Below are positions 16,505-25,670 of a stretch of 64,000 bases of DNA, one piece after another (the first letter of the stretch is position 1; each line of letters starts with the position of its first letter). The stretch is from NCBI RefSeq assembly GCF_001262605.1, contig NZ_LGTC01000001.1, forward strand, positions 5,652,001-5,716,000. The letters are read 5' to 3'. This DNA is from Pseudobacteroides cellulosolvens ATCC 35603 = DSM 2933. GTDB lineage: Bacteria > Bacillota > Clostridia > Acetivibrionales > DSM-2933. The notes below the pieces were generated by a model that made no database searches, was not told the DNA's origin, and was given only the letters and a program-made list of their open reading frames with translations. The translations under genes and the position numbers were made by a program.

Positions 16505-19126
16505 ATGAAAGATAGGATTTTAATGGTTTTCCTGCTTTTTTCTTTATCAGTCACATTTCTATTTCCTCTAGAATCTTCAGCTGTTGCCAACACCAAGGAT
16601 GTATGGTTAAAGGTTGAATCAAGCAATAATCACAGTTTGGCTATCAGGTCGGATGGAAGCCTTTGGGCATGGGGCGACAATACTTCAGGACAACTTGGTG
16701 ATGGCACAAAATCACTAAAAAGCAGCCCTGTTAAAATCATGGATAATGTCTCTTCGGCCGCAGCAGGTTATAACTACAGCTTTGCGATCAAAACAGATGG
16801 AACTCTATGGGCTTGGGGTAACAATTCTTATGGACAGCTTGGTGATGGAACAACAATAGATAAAATAACTCCTTCTAAAATAATGAATAATGTCTCTTTC
16901 ATTTCAGCTGGTTACGACCACAGTATGGCTATAAAGACAGATGGAAGTCTTTGGGCTTGGGGCAACAATGCTTATGGACAGCTTGGTGATAGGTCAACAG
17001 CATATAAAATCGAACCTGTATGGATTATGGATGATGTGTCTTCAATCTCTGCAGGTAATAGTTTTAGTTTAGCTGTTAAGACAGACGGCAGTATGTGGGC
17101 TTGGGGCAATAATGAGTATGGTCAACTCTGTGATGGGACAATAACAGATAAAAAAAGGCCGGTTAAAATCATGGACAATGTACTGTCAGTTTGTACCGGC
17201 TGCAATCACAGTCTATTCATAAAAACTGACGGAAGTCTCTGGGCATGTGGGTGGAATTATGACGGTCAACTTGGTGACAGGACAACAGAAGATAGAACAA
17301 CTCCCGTCAAAATTATGGATGATGTAAGATCAGTGGCTGGAGGCTTTGTCCACAGTGCGGCTATCAAGCAGGATGGAAGTCTGTGGGCTTGGGGTGATAA
17401 TTCCAGCGGGCAGCTTGGTGATGGAACAAGAAAAAATAGAACGCGGCCTGTCAAAATTATGGATAATGCATATTCAGTCACTGCAGGTTATGCTCACAGT
17501 CTGGCCGTCAAATCAGATGGTTGCCTTTTTACCTGGGGTGATAATTCCGAGGCACAGCTTGGCAATGGTACGGTATCATGCAAGTTCACTCCAACCAAGA
17601 TAATGGATAAAGCATATTCTGCTGCTGCAGGCAGTATGCACAGTCTAGCAATCAAGTGGGACGGAAGTTTGTGGGCTTGGGGTGATAATTCCAGCAAGCA
17701 GCTTGGTGACGGTTCTGAATCAAGTCAAACAATGCCTGTAAAGGTTATGGACGATACATCTTTTGTAACTGCCGGCAAAAACCACAGTCTAGCTATCAAG
17801 ACGGACGGAAGTCTATGGGCTTGGGGTGATAATAACAACTATCAGCTTGGCGATGGAACATTAATAGATAAACCAACACCTGTAATGATTATGAATAATG
17901 TTTCATCAGCCATTGCAGGAGATAGCCACAGTTTGGCTGTCAAGCAGGATGGAACTCTGTGGTCATGGGGTTCTGGGTCTCAAGGTAAGCTTGGCAATGG
18001 AACAATGTCATATGAAAAAGAACCGGTTAAAATCATGAGCCATGTATCTTCAGCAGCAGCAGGCTATATTCACAGCCTAGCAGTAAGAGAAGACGGCAGT
18101 TTGTGGGCTTGGGGTGACAACTCCAGCGGGCAGCTTGGTGATGGATCTTCAATAGATAAAGCAATGCCTGTCAGGATCATGGATGATGTAACATCAGTCT
18201 CTGCAGGTTATGATCATACTCTGGCTATAAAGTCAGATGGCAGTCTGTGGGCTTGGGGCGATAACTCCAGCGGACAGCTGTGTGACGGAACAACAATACA
18301 AAAATTGACCCCATCCAAGGTCATGGATAATGTATCTTCAGCCTTTGCAGGTTATGGTTACAGCTTATTTATCAAAACAGACAGAAGCCTCTGGGCTTGT
18401 GGGTGCAATCTCGACGGACAGATTGGTGATGGAACAAAAAAAGATAAAACAATACCTGTCAAAATAATGGATAATGTATCATCAGTTGTTGCAAACAGAA
18501 GTCACAGTATAGCCATAAAAACTGATGGAAGTCTCTGGACATGGGGCAGTAATACAGAGGGTCAGCTTGGTGACGGAACTGCATGGAAAGAAACACCTTC
18601 TTCAATTAATTTTGAAGCAACTTATTCACACATTGCTACCCCCTATAAGGAGGCCCCTACCACTTACTCAATAACCGGTTTTATATCCCCTGAATTTAAT
18701 ATTTTTCACAATGGATCGCCATCAAAAGAAAACTTCACAGTTGAAATTCCAGGAACTAATCTGAGTGCTGTTACCAGCCTTGATGGCTATTTCAAAATAT
18801 CCAATGTCCCTGCTAATCCCAACGGTTATAAAATCAGAATCAGCAGACCTGGATTTTTATGCAGAGATATAAAAAATGTAAAAGTTGAAAATTCGGATGT
18901 AAATATATCATCCGTTAACTCACCGGTTATACTCTGGGGCGGTGATGTTAACGGTGATAATTCAATAAACATGGCTGACATTGTAAATATAGTAAAAGAG
19001 TTTAATACTACTTTAACAAGTACAATATTCAAGCATGACTATGATTTTAATAAAGATAACACCATAAATACATATGATGTTGTAATTATGGCAAGACACT
19101 TTAATCAAACTACTGAAGATTATTAA
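16505..19126 (+). CDS. Secreted RCC1-repeat protein with C-terminal dockerin
   Basis: 873-residue exported protein: signal peptide (1-27); 14 RCC1-type repeats of about 48 residues (about 33-705), each with the pattern SLWAWGDN..GQLGDGT....PVKIMD; a carboxypeptidase-regulatory-like beta domain (about 720-800, with the TSLDGYFKI motif); and a type I dockerin (about 808-870) with two Ca-binding loops, DVNGDNSINMAD and DYDFNKDNTINTYD. Fourteen repeats would make two seven-bladed propellers. The dockerin would attach it to a scaffoldin cohesin, so it is a probable cellulosome or cell-surface component. The repeats show no catalytic motif; binding is the likely role. GGGAGGG precedes ATG. A bidirectional terminator follows. 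Confidence 0.9.
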   Translation: MKDRILMVFLLFSLSVTFLFPLESSAVANTKDVWLKVESSNNHSLAIRSDGSLWAWGDNTSGQLGDGTKSLKSSPVKIMDNVSSAAAGYNYSFAIKTDGTLWAWGNNSYGQLGDGTTIDKITPSKIMNNVSFISAGYDHSMAIKTDGSLWAWGNNAYGQLGDRSTAYKIEPVWIMDDVSSISAGNSFSLAVKTDGSMWAWGNNEYGQLCDGTITDKKRPVKIMDNVLSVCTGCNHSLFIKTDGSLWACGWNYDGQLGDRTTEDRTTPVKIMDDVRSVAGGFVHSAAIKQDGSLWAWGDNSSGQLGDGTRKNRTRPVKIMDNAYSVTAGYAHSLAVKSDGCLFTWGDNSEAQLGNGTVSCKFTPTKIMDKAYSAAAGSMHSLAIKWDGSLWAWGDNSSKQLGDGSESSQTMPVKVMDDTSFVTAGKNHSLAIKTDGSLWAWGDNNNYQLGDGTLIDKPTPVMIMNNVSSAIAGDSHSLAVKQDGTLWSWGSGSQGKLGNGTMSYEKEPVKIMSHVSSAAAGYIHSLAVREDGSLWAWGDNSSGQLGDGSSIDKAMPVRIMDDVTSVSAGYDHTLAIKSDGSLWAWGDNSSGQLCDGTTIQKLTPSKVMDNVSSAFAGYGYSLFIKTDRSLWACGCNLDGQIGDGTKKDKTIPVKIMDNVSSVVANRSHSIAIKTDGSLWTWGSNTEGQLGDGTAWKETPSSINFEATYSHIATPYKEAPTTYSITGFISPEFNIFHNGSPSKENFTVEIPGTNLSAVTSLDGYFKISNVPANPNGYKIRISRPGFLCRDIKNVKVENSDVNISSVNSPVILWGGDVNGDNSINMADIVNIVKEFNTTLTSTIFKHDYDFNKDNTINTYDVVIMARHFNQTTEDY

Positions 19127-19140
19127 GGCATGAATGAAAA
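19124..19140 (-). repeat. Family A repeat, solo outer end at the RCC1-dockerin stop codon
   Basis: TAAGGCATGAATGAAAA is identical to the outer 17 bases of the family A ends at 57128 and 61941 (read on the minus strand there). Its TAA is the stop codon of the RCC1-dockerin gene. Similarity ends after this point, so it is either a remnant or a minimal copy. Confidence 0.65.
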
Positions 19141-19158
19141 TATCTATAATACCGTAAT

Positions 19159-19198
19159 AAAGATAACGGACTGTTAATTTTTACAGTTCGTTATCTTT
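19159..19198. terminator. Bidirectional terminator between convergent genes
   Basis: A 16-bp stem, AAAGATAACGGACTGT/ACAGTTCGTTATCTTT, with one G-T pair and an 8-base loop. It sits between the stops of the plus-strand RCC1 gene and the minus-strand EF-hand-like gene, and has short A/T tracts on both sides. Confidence 0.75.
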
Positions 19199-19214
19199 AC
19201 TATCATAAAGTTTA

Positions 19215-20252
19215 TTAAATAGCCAGGTCTATGTGTTGGACTGTGCCTACACTATTATCCTCTTTAACAAATATTCCTGTTTTTTTGATCTGGCCGTTGG
19301 AGGTACCTGCAGAATTTTTCAAGTCATATTGTGTAGAGATGTTGCCCAGGTATATAGCCCCAACTCCTTTTTCACCCAGAGCAAAAAGCACATCATTCCC
19401 ATTATCATCCTTCGTCCAGATTCTAAGTTTATCAAATATGGGATCATTCTCATCAATCCAGCCGTTGTTATCTTCATCATACTTTGAAAGGTCCTTAAAA
19501 CCATCACCGCTCTTAGTGCCAAATAGCTCACTGCCATTATTTATAGTTCCGTCATTATTTATATCAAGAGCTAAAAAACCGCTTCCCTTAGTCAAAAATG
19601 AAATTTGATCAGATTTGCCATCAGAATCAATATCAAAACTGAACTTACGGTCTGTCAAATTAGGTGAAGAGCCAGCATAGTTTATAACTAGAGGATCAAC
19701 CATTCGTGCACCTGAACTTACCTTAATGCTTCTGCTTTGTGAAAATTCTCTGCTCATGGATAGTGAGACTTGAAAGTTTATTTCTTTTCCGTCTGAAGTT
19801 TTTATCGTTCCACTGGACTTAAACTCCATTTTTTCCTGCTCTGAATAAGTTTCATTGAGCCTATACTCCATTCCCAAATCTGGGCTTCTCTGGATAGAAA
19901 TATTAGGCACAGGATGAGTATTTTCTTTGTAATCCGGTATTTTAAATTTGATCCTTTTACCTGTAAGTATTTCAAGCATTTTCTCTACCAGTTGAATTTT
20001 TTGCTTGTCTTTTTCGCTTAAGACAGAAGACAAATCATCATCCACATTCATCTTCCCATTAGTTCCATTTATAGAAGCTTCCGTGCCTTCTTTGGATATT
20101 TGAACAGTAATTCCCGATAAATCCTTTATTAAATTTTGAGGATTTGAAGTATTTTTAGCACTACTTGAAGTGTTTAAGGTTTCTTCTTTTGTATATGACT
20201 GTACAACAGTATGTGTACTGGACATGGAAATACTTGAATTTCCAATTTTCAT
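19215..20252 (-). CDS. EF-hand-like calcium-binding repeat protein (FrpC C-terminal type)
   Basis: 345-residue protein starting MKIGNSSISM at ATG 20252, with AAGGAGG upstream; the longer frame start lacks a site. There is no signal peptide. The N-terminal half is polar and Ser/Thr-rich. The C-terminal part (about 205-300) carries successive Asp-rich loops: FDIDSDGKSDQIS, LALDINNDGTINNGSELFG, KYDEDNNGWIDENDPIF and WTKDDNGND. This GSELFG arrangement is typical of bacterial Ca-binding repeats seen at the ends of FrpC-like exoproteins and many clostridial proteins. How it would leave the cell, if it does, is not evident. It belongs to the accessory secreted-gene block and shares a terminator with the RCC1 gene. 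Confidence 0.7.
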   Translation of the reverse strand: MKIGNSSISMSSTHTVVQSYTKEETLNTSSSAKNTSNPQNLIKDLSGITVQISKEGTEASINGTNGKMNVDDDLSSVLSEKDKQKIQLVEKMLEILTGKRIKFKIPDYKENTHPVPNISIQRSPDLGMEYRLNETYSEQEKMEFKSSGTIKTSDGKEINFQVSLSMSREFSQSRSIKVSSGARMVDPLVINYAGSSPNLTDRKFSFDIDSDGKSDQISFLTKGSGFLALDINNDGTINNGSELFGTKSGDGFKDLSKYDEDNNGWIDENDPIFDKLRIWTKDDNGNDVLFALGEKGVGAIYLGNISTQYDLKNSAGTSNGQIKKTGIFVKEDNSVGTVQHIDLAI

Positions 20253-20296
20253 AATAAACCGCCTCCTTGCAACCTTGGCATTGTCGTAAGAAATCA

Positions 20297-20310
20297 TAGT
20301 GTATACACTA
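20297..20310. repeat. 14-bp perfect palindrome upstream of the EF-hand-like gene
   Basis: TAGTGTATACACTA is a perfect palindrome 45 bp before the EF-hand-like start codon, a position fitting an operator. The rest of the 373-bp divergent gap (20253-20625) contains a TATAAT at 20499-20504 but no convincing -35, and no gene. Confidence 0.45.
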
Positions 20311-20625
20311 GAATCTCATAGACAAAAATAAAACTCCAGGCAAGCTCAAATCCCTGATCTCGCCACGTTAATAAACTTATTCCGTTAAGTTATCATTGGT
20401 AAAAGAATTCTCGAAAATAGAATGTATAAAGAATTCCTGCAACAAAGTAATTTAAGATATGCTTTGAGTTGTTAATCACCTTTCATATGGTATATCGGTA
20501 TAATATGGATAAAACTTTAGATACAGTTCCCATAAATCAATTGAAAATTGTAATATATTAGTGAAAATGATAGAATTGACGTATAGACACTGAACTAAAG
20601 TAGCATATGGACAGGAGGTATATTA

Positions 20626-21483
20626 GTGAATACAATACTTAACAAAAAAATCTTATATGCGTTAGCAGCAGTTGCTTTAATAGTTACTGCCTGTGTAATC
20701 TTATTTAAAAGCTCCCCTATATCACCTGCCTCAGGTAATATAAACAATAAGGCTATGGATTACTACCGCTCATTATTAGAGAGCAAACATTTAACATTTG
20801 ATGAAGAGCCAGTGAAGAGGCTTGAGAATTTAAGTCCTGATAGCAGATGGAAACTTGAAAAGGAATTTGATATTAACAATGTCATAAAGGATAAAAAAAT
20901 AAGGTTAGAGATATATAATAATACCATATCCGATAATTTACCTACGGGCTCAAAGGAAGCTACTCCTTCTGTAATAGAAATTGAAAACATGGCTGAGCTT
21001 AATGGTTTTATTGTGGATGGAAAAGAGACCTTTGATATAGGTCTTTTGGGTTTTACAGATGTACACAGTATAAGCGTCTCAGAAAGAGATATAAATTATG
21101 ATGGTACAAATGAAATAGTAATAACTTCAGGCTTGTTTCATCCCAGGAGCAAAATTATTGGATTTAACCGAGAAACACAGAAGTGGGAAATATGGTTACA
21201 AACCGGAAATATAGACTATGTGGACTTTGAAAATAACGGGGTGAAAACACTTACAACAGTTGGAACAGGGTCAATTGCACCTTTAGTCAATATCCATATA
21301 TGGAATAAAAACCACTTCGACACAATACATGTAGACCAAATGCTAGGGTATGAGCGAATGCAGCTTTTAAAAAAGGATAACAAAGTTTATTTCTGTCCTG
21401 ATATGATATCTTCCAAAGAAGAAAGAAAAGCTTTTGAGCTAAAGGATGGCATGATTAAGGAAGCTCAAGACTACAAATTATAA
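20626..21483 (+). CDS. Exported or membrane-anchored protein of unknown function
   Basis: 285-residue protein starting at GTG 20626, with GGAGG eight bases upstream. The N-terminal hydrophobic segment (about 8-28, KILYALAAVALIVTACVILF) is a signal anchor; the Cys within it does not form a clear lipobox. The mature part is soluble and contains ERDINYDGTNEIVITSG (about 152-168), an integrin-like/FG-GAP-style Ca loop, followed by short beta strands. No enzyme motif is seen. It is flanked by two dockerin-neighbourhood genes and the second DUF1287 paralogue, so it likely belongs to the same extracellular accessory set. Confidence 0.7.
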   Translation: MNTILNKKILYALAAVALIVTACVILFKSSPISPASGNINNKAMDYYRSLLESKHLTFDEEPVKRLENLSPDSRWKLEKEFDINNVIKDKKIRLEIYNNTISDNLPTGSKEATPSVIEIENMAELNGFIVDGKETFDIGLLGFTDVHSISVSERDINYDGTNEIVITSGLFHPRSKIIGFNRETQKWEIWLQTGNIDYVDFENNGVKTLTTVGTGSIAPLVNIHIWNKNHFDTIHVDQMLGYERMQLLKKDNKVYFCPDMISSKEERKAFELKDGMIKEAQDYKL

Positions 21484-21620
21484 ATCAATCCAGTTATCAC
21501 CTGCTACTTTAAAATTTACAAATTCGTTACACCATGTTTAATACTATGTTATACAAGCATATTATAATGTTGCTATGATTCATGAGAATCCTTATTTCTC
21601 TAGTTGTTATGGAGGTAATT

Positions 21621-22376
21621 ATGAGAATAGCAACATTATTTGTACTGAGTATAATATCCTTTTCATTTGTTGTCCAAGGATGTAATCAATATAATAGTTT
21701 TTCACCGGAAATTAGCCCTATAAAATCCGGCCAAATAGTGTCAGAATCAGAAGTTACACCCAGACCGTCTGTTACTAATTTGCCTTACTCTTCCACACCT
21801 ACTCCGCTTAACATTCCTAAGGTAGAATGCTCTAATGATAAAGATGATGATGGTATAAACGATTTGGCTGACATAGTCGAAGGTGCAAAGAAAGATGCCG
21901 AAAATAAGCCTGTCTATAGAAGTGAATACTATAGTGGAGGTTATCCGCCTGATAGTGAGGGAGTATGCACCGATGTAATATGGCGGGCCTTTAGGAATGC
22001 AGGCTATGAATTAAAGGATATGGTTGATAAGGATATAAAATCTAATAAAAAGCAGTATCCTGCTGTTGAAGGGAAGCCCGATCCCAATATTGATTTCAGG
22101 AGGGTGCGGAATCTAAAGGTATTTTTTAGCAAATATGCAAAAAAGCTTACTACAGAAATTAAACCCAATGACATTCAGAGCTTGCAGGAATGGCAGGGTG
22201 GAGATATAGTTACTTTTTCCAGTCCTGAACACATTGCAATAGTTTCGGATAAGAGAAATTCCCATGGAATTCCCTATCTGATTCATAATGCAGGGCCTTA
22301 CACAATGGAAGTAGATAACCTAATGACTTGGATATCGGGAATTTCAGGACATTTCAGGTTTCCAAATGTTAGGTAG
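21621..22376 (+). CDS. DUF1287 lipoprotein (cysteine-peptidase-like fold), copy 2
   Basis: 251-residue lipoprotein starting MRIATLFVLSIISFSF at ATG 21621, with GGAGG five bases upstream; the longer frame start is not used. The lipobox VVQGC near residue 21 indicates a lipid-anchored extracellular protein. After a Pro/Thr-rich linker comes DKDDDGINDLAD and then the DUF1287 domain (about 90-251) with GVCTDVIWRAF, HIAIVSDKR and YLIHNAGPY. It is closely related to copy 1 at 15582-16373 and differs mainly in the anchor and linker. The likely role is amidase or peptidase action in the cell wall; the substrate is unknown. It converges on phoR with a 35-bp gap and no visible terminator. Confidence 0.85.
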   Translation: MRIATLFVLSIISFSFVVQGCNQYNSFSPEISPIKSGQIVSESEVTPRPSVTNLPYSSTPTPLNIPKVECSNDKDDDGINDLADIVEGAKKDAENKPVYRSEYYSGGYPPDSEGVCTDVIWRAFRNAGYELKDMVDKDIKSNKKQYPAVEGKPDPNIDFRRVRNLKVFFSKYAKKLTTEIKPNDIQSLQEWQGGDIVTFSSPEHIAIVSDKRNSHGIPYLIHNAGPYTMEVDNLMTWISGISGHFRFPNVR

Positions 22377-22411
22377 GCAACGACTAAAATATTAATAGCC
22401 AAGACCATATA

Positions 22412-24202
22412 CTATGCAGGTAGTTGAATAATAAATTCCGTTCCCTTTCCAGGCTTACTTGTAATATTGATATTCCCATTATATGAATTGACAATATGCT
22501 TGACAATGGATAGACCAAGGCCTGTCCCACCCATGTTTCTGGACCTTCCCTTATCAACCCTGTAAAACCTTTCGAAAATCCTGGGAATGTGCTGATCATC
22601 AATTCCAATTCCATTATCTTTAACAATAAAAAATATTTTTGCTTCTTTCTTGTACACCCTAATTTCTACGGTACCATTTTCGAAATTATACTTTATTGCG
22701 TTGTCGATAAGGTTTATTAGCATCTGTTTAATCCTGTTCCTATTTGCATTGACTTTTATGTCTTCCTCCACTTCAACATCCAGCTTAACGCCCTTTTTTG
22801 CTGAGACTCCCTGAAGCATATCCAGTACTTCCTTAACAATATCCTTGATATTATGGCATGCTATATCTGAATCCCTTTGCCTGCTTTCAATTTCCGACAG
22901 CTGCAATATATCATTAATAAGTATCGAAAGCCTCTCAGCTTCGATATCTATAATATCAAGGAACTTAACTGCAACATTTTTATCCTCAATAGCACCGCTC
23001 TTTAAAGTTTCTATAAACCCTCTTATTGAAGTAAGCGGGGTTTTTAGCTCATGAGTAACATTAGATACGAATTCTGTCCTTATCTGTTCAAGCTTTTTGA
23101 GATTTGTTACATCATGTATTGTGACAATACCTCCGGAATTAATTTGTTTGGGACTATTGGTCTTTATTGGAGTCGCATATACTTTATAGGTTTTATCAAT
23201 AGGCGGTCCTATGGATATTTCAGCATTATAGGGTATATTGTTTTTAATAGTATCTTTTAGCATATTATTGACCTTATTGTTTCTTACAATCTCGATAATA
23301 TTCATTCCTATTACTCCAGGGCCGTTCTTTATTCCAAACATACCGCATGATATTGTGTTGATAAGCATTATCCGTAGATTATTATCAACAGCAATAACAC
23401 CACTATACATACTGTTGATTATTGATTCAACCTTAATGTTCTTGTCAGTCATTTCAGCTAGGGTGTATTCTAGTTTTTCGGCCATTATGTTAAATGTCCT
23501 GGAAAGTTCACCAATTTCATCATCCAAATTAATATCCGATCTTCTGGAAAAGTTCCCATCGGATATATCCTTTGTCACTTTAATCAGTTCATTTACAGGT
23601 TTTGTAATCCTGTTTGAAAACCAAAATGCTATAATAGCAGTCAGTATGATACTTGCAAACACACCTATGCCTGTATATATAAAAATAATCTCTTCTATAT
23701 TTCTTAACTGGATTAACGGCACAGATACCCTTGTAATAACCCCTTCCGGAGTTGAAGGAACAGCAATATATAATAAATTAAGCTTTAGTTCCCTACTAAA
23801 CCTGGTATCCTTGCCTATCTCACCATTCAGTGCCTGTTGAACCTCTTTTCGGTTTATATGATTATCCATTGTTTGATAATCCTTTTGTGATTCCCCTAGC
23901 ACTTTACCGCTTTTATCAATAAATGTTACCCTTAGGTAATTGGATTGATCCTTTAATGGTGTGGAGTTTCCTTCAGGATATAAAACAGACGAATACTGTT
24001 TTGCACTTTTGTTGTAATCCACTGAAATTCCCAGCCTTCTGTACTCAGATAATTGTAATTGAATTAGCTTTGCATTATTTTTCAGCTTTTCCTCCAACTC
24101 AGCCTTATAATATTTCTGCGAAATCTCCGATATCATTAACCCTGCTATAAAGACTCCTATAACTGTTAGAATCAAATAGTACAGAAATATTTTTTTCTTC
24201 AT
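22412..24202 (-). CDS. phoR: PhoR-type phosphate sensor histidine kinase
   Basis: 596-residue kinase, last gene of the pst-pho locus. TM1 is at about 7-27, an extracytoplasmic region at about 28-165, TM2 at about 166-188, HAMP at about 189-245, PAS at about 255-350, HisKA with FVSNVTHELKTPLTSIRGF (His near 378), then HATPase with DNAIKYN, DNGIGID, FERFYRVDKGR and GGTGLGLSIVKH. This domain order is that of Gram-positive PhoR/WalK-like kinases. It follows phoP without a gap: its ATG is adjacent to the phoP stop. Phosphate limitation sensed with PstSCAB-PhoU is the expected input. Confidence 0.9.
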   Translation of the reverse strand: MKKKIFLYYLILTVIGVFIAGLMISEISQKYYKAELEEKLKNNAKLIQLQLSEYRRLGISVDYNKSAKQYSSVLYPEGNSTPLKDQSNYLRVTFIDKSGKVLGESQKDYQTMDNHINRKEVQQALNGEIGKDTRFSRELKLNLLYIAVPSTPEGVITRVSVPLIQLRNIEEIIFIYTGIGVFASIILTAIIAFWFSNRITKPVNELIKVTKDISDGNFSRRSDINLDDEIGELSRTFNIMAEKLEYTLAEMTDKNIKVESIINSMYSGVIAVDNNLRIMLINTISCGMFGIKNGPGVIGMNIIEIVRNNKVNNMLKDTIKNNIPYNAEISIGPPIDKTYKVYATPIKTNSPKQINSGGIVTIHDVTNLKKLEQIRTEFVSNVTHELKTPLTSIRGFIETLKSGAIEDKNVAVKFLDIIDIEAERLSILINDILQLSEIESRQRDSDIACHNIKDIVKEVLDMLQGVSAKKGVKLDVEVEEDIKVNANRNRIKQMLINLIDNAIKYNFENGTVEIRVYKKEAKIFFIVKDNGIGIDDQHIPRIFERFYRVDKGRSRNMGGTGLGLSIVKHIVNSYNGNINITSKPGKGTEFIIQLPA

Positions 24203-24913
24203 TTATTGATTTGCTCCTTTATCGTTAAATCTATAACCAATTCCGCGTATAGTCTCAATAAAAACAGGATTACTGTCATCATTTTCAAGTTTCTGCCTCA
24301 AATATCTTATATGCACATCAACAGTTCTTGTCTCTCCATAGTAGTCATACCCCCAGACCTTTTCAAGCAGCATATCTCTAGAAAGCACTTTACCTTTATT
24401 CATAACTAATAGCTTCAATAATTCAAATTCCTTAAACGGCAAGTCCACAATTTTGTCGTCCTTAATTACCTCTCTTCTGGAACAATCAATCTTTATGTTT
24501 CCATAGCTTAAAACATCTGTATCACTCTGGTTTGACAGGCTGACCCTTCTGAAAACAGCTTTAACACGTGCCACCAACTCCCTTACGCTAAAAGGTTTGG
24601 TCATATAATCATCTGCCCCGAGTTCGAGACCCAAAACCTTGTCAAACTCATCACTTTTCGCAGTAAGCATTATTACCGGGACTGTTTTAGTGAGTACGTT
24701 CTGTTTTAGCTGCCTGCAAACATCAAACCCATCAATCCCCGGCAGCATGACATCGAGTAAAAAAATATCGGGAACAGTTGTTTTACATTCATCAAGAAGC
24801 TTCTCTCCCGTATCAAATGTCTTTACCTTATAGCCATTAGCTTCCAGGTTATACTTTATAAGTTGTTGAATGTTTTCCTCATCCTCAACTGCAAAAACTA
24901 ATCCTTTTGACAT
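24203..24913 (-). CDS. phoP: PhoP/PhoB-type phosphate response regulator
   Basis: 236-residue OmpR-family regulator. The receiver has FAVEDEE, phospho-Asp in IFLLDVMLPGIDG, TAKSDEFD and YMTKPFSVREL. The winged helix has LPFKEFELLKLL, the recognition segment TRTVDVHIRYLRQKL and IETIRGIGYRF. ATG at 24913 has GGAGG eleven bases upstream; the ATG 18 bases earlier would be less well placed. It lies between phoU and phoR. Four TTAACA-like repeats at 11-bp spacing before pstS match the way PhoP/PhoB-type regulators bind, so control of the whole locus is likely. Confidence 0.92.
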   Translation of the reverse strand: MSKGLVFAVEDEENIQQLIKYNLEANGYKVKTFDTGEKLLDECKTTVPDIFLLDVMLPGIDGFDVCRQLKQNVLTKTVPVIMLTAKSDEFDKVLGLELGADDYMTKPFSVRELVARVKAVFRRVSLSNQSDTDVLSYGNIKIDCSRREVIKDDKIVDLPFKEFELLKLLVMNKGKVLSRDMLLEKVWGYDYYGETRTVDVHIRYLRQKLENDDSNPVFIETIRGIGYRFNDKGANQ

Positions 24914-24957
24914 AAATCTATCTGCCTCCATCTCTATCTATCTTACATTTATCACTT

Positions 24958-25635
24958 TTAATCTCTTTTTATATGTCTTGAAAGATGCTCATGCTCACCT
25001 GTTATTATAAAGGCAACCCATTCACCTATGTTAGTAGCATGATCCGCCATTCTTTCAAGGTATTTTGCTATAAACATAAAATCAATAGCCTGCTCAATTG
25101 TCTTTGGATCATTCTTCATTAAATTAATCAATTCAAGAATAATCTTAAAGAATAAATCATCAACAGCATCATCACTTTTACAAACAGATAAGGCAAGCTC
25201 AAGGTCAAGTCTTACATAAGCATCTATGGACTTATTGACCATTTCCTTTGCAAGCTCAGCCATTTTGGGTATATCTATCAGAGGCTTGATATATTTCTGA
25301 TTTGACATCCTGACTGTTATTTCAGCAATATCCGATGAATGGTCAGCAATCCTTTCCATATCTGTAATTATCTTTAGTGCTGTGCTTATAACCCTCAAAT
25401 CCTTTGCTAAAGGCTGCTGTCTTGCAATAAGGTTCATGCACTTTCTTTCTATGGATCTTTCCATATCATCAATGACATCATCGTTTTTAAATATATCTCT
25501 TGCCATGTCGATATCCTGCTTTTTAAGAGCAACAATTGTCTTTTCAATTGATTCTTCAACAAGACTACCCATTTTAATAAGATCATGGTGCAATCCTTCA
25601 AGTTCTCTATCAAAAAAATGTCTTGTAGTTACCAT
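24958..25635 (-). CDS. phoU: PhoU phosphate signalling regulator
   Basis: 225-residue all-helical protein with two PhoU three-helix repeats. The metal-binding motif E/DxxxD recurs as NDDVIDDMERSIERKC and KSDDAVDDLFFKI, and ITDMERIADHSSDIAE and AKYLERMADHATNIGE are the paired conserved segments. The length is standard. GGTGAGG precedes ATG. PhoU links the Pst transporter to PhoR and prevents Pho activation in high phosphate. The gene follows pstB by 35 bp and precedes phoP by 44 bp. Confidence 0.96.
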   Translation of the reverse strand: MVTTRHFFDRELEGLHHDLIKMGSLVEESIEKTIVALKKQDIDMARDIFKNDDVIDDMERSIERKCMNLIARQQPLAKDLRVISTALKIITDMERIADHSSDIAEITVRMSNQKYIKPLIDIPKMAELAKEMVNKSIDAYVRLDLELALSVCKSDDAVDDLFFKIILELINLMKNDPKTIEQAIDFMFIAKYLERMADHATNIGEWVAFIITGEHEHLSRHIKRD

Positions 25636-25670
25636 ATTATTTACCTCACCAATAAAATTTTAACCACTAA

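Noticed and set aside
16600..18600. Tandem repeats resembling a repeat array
   Set aside because: They are the coding repeats of the RCC1 protein, all in one frame with protein-level conservation.
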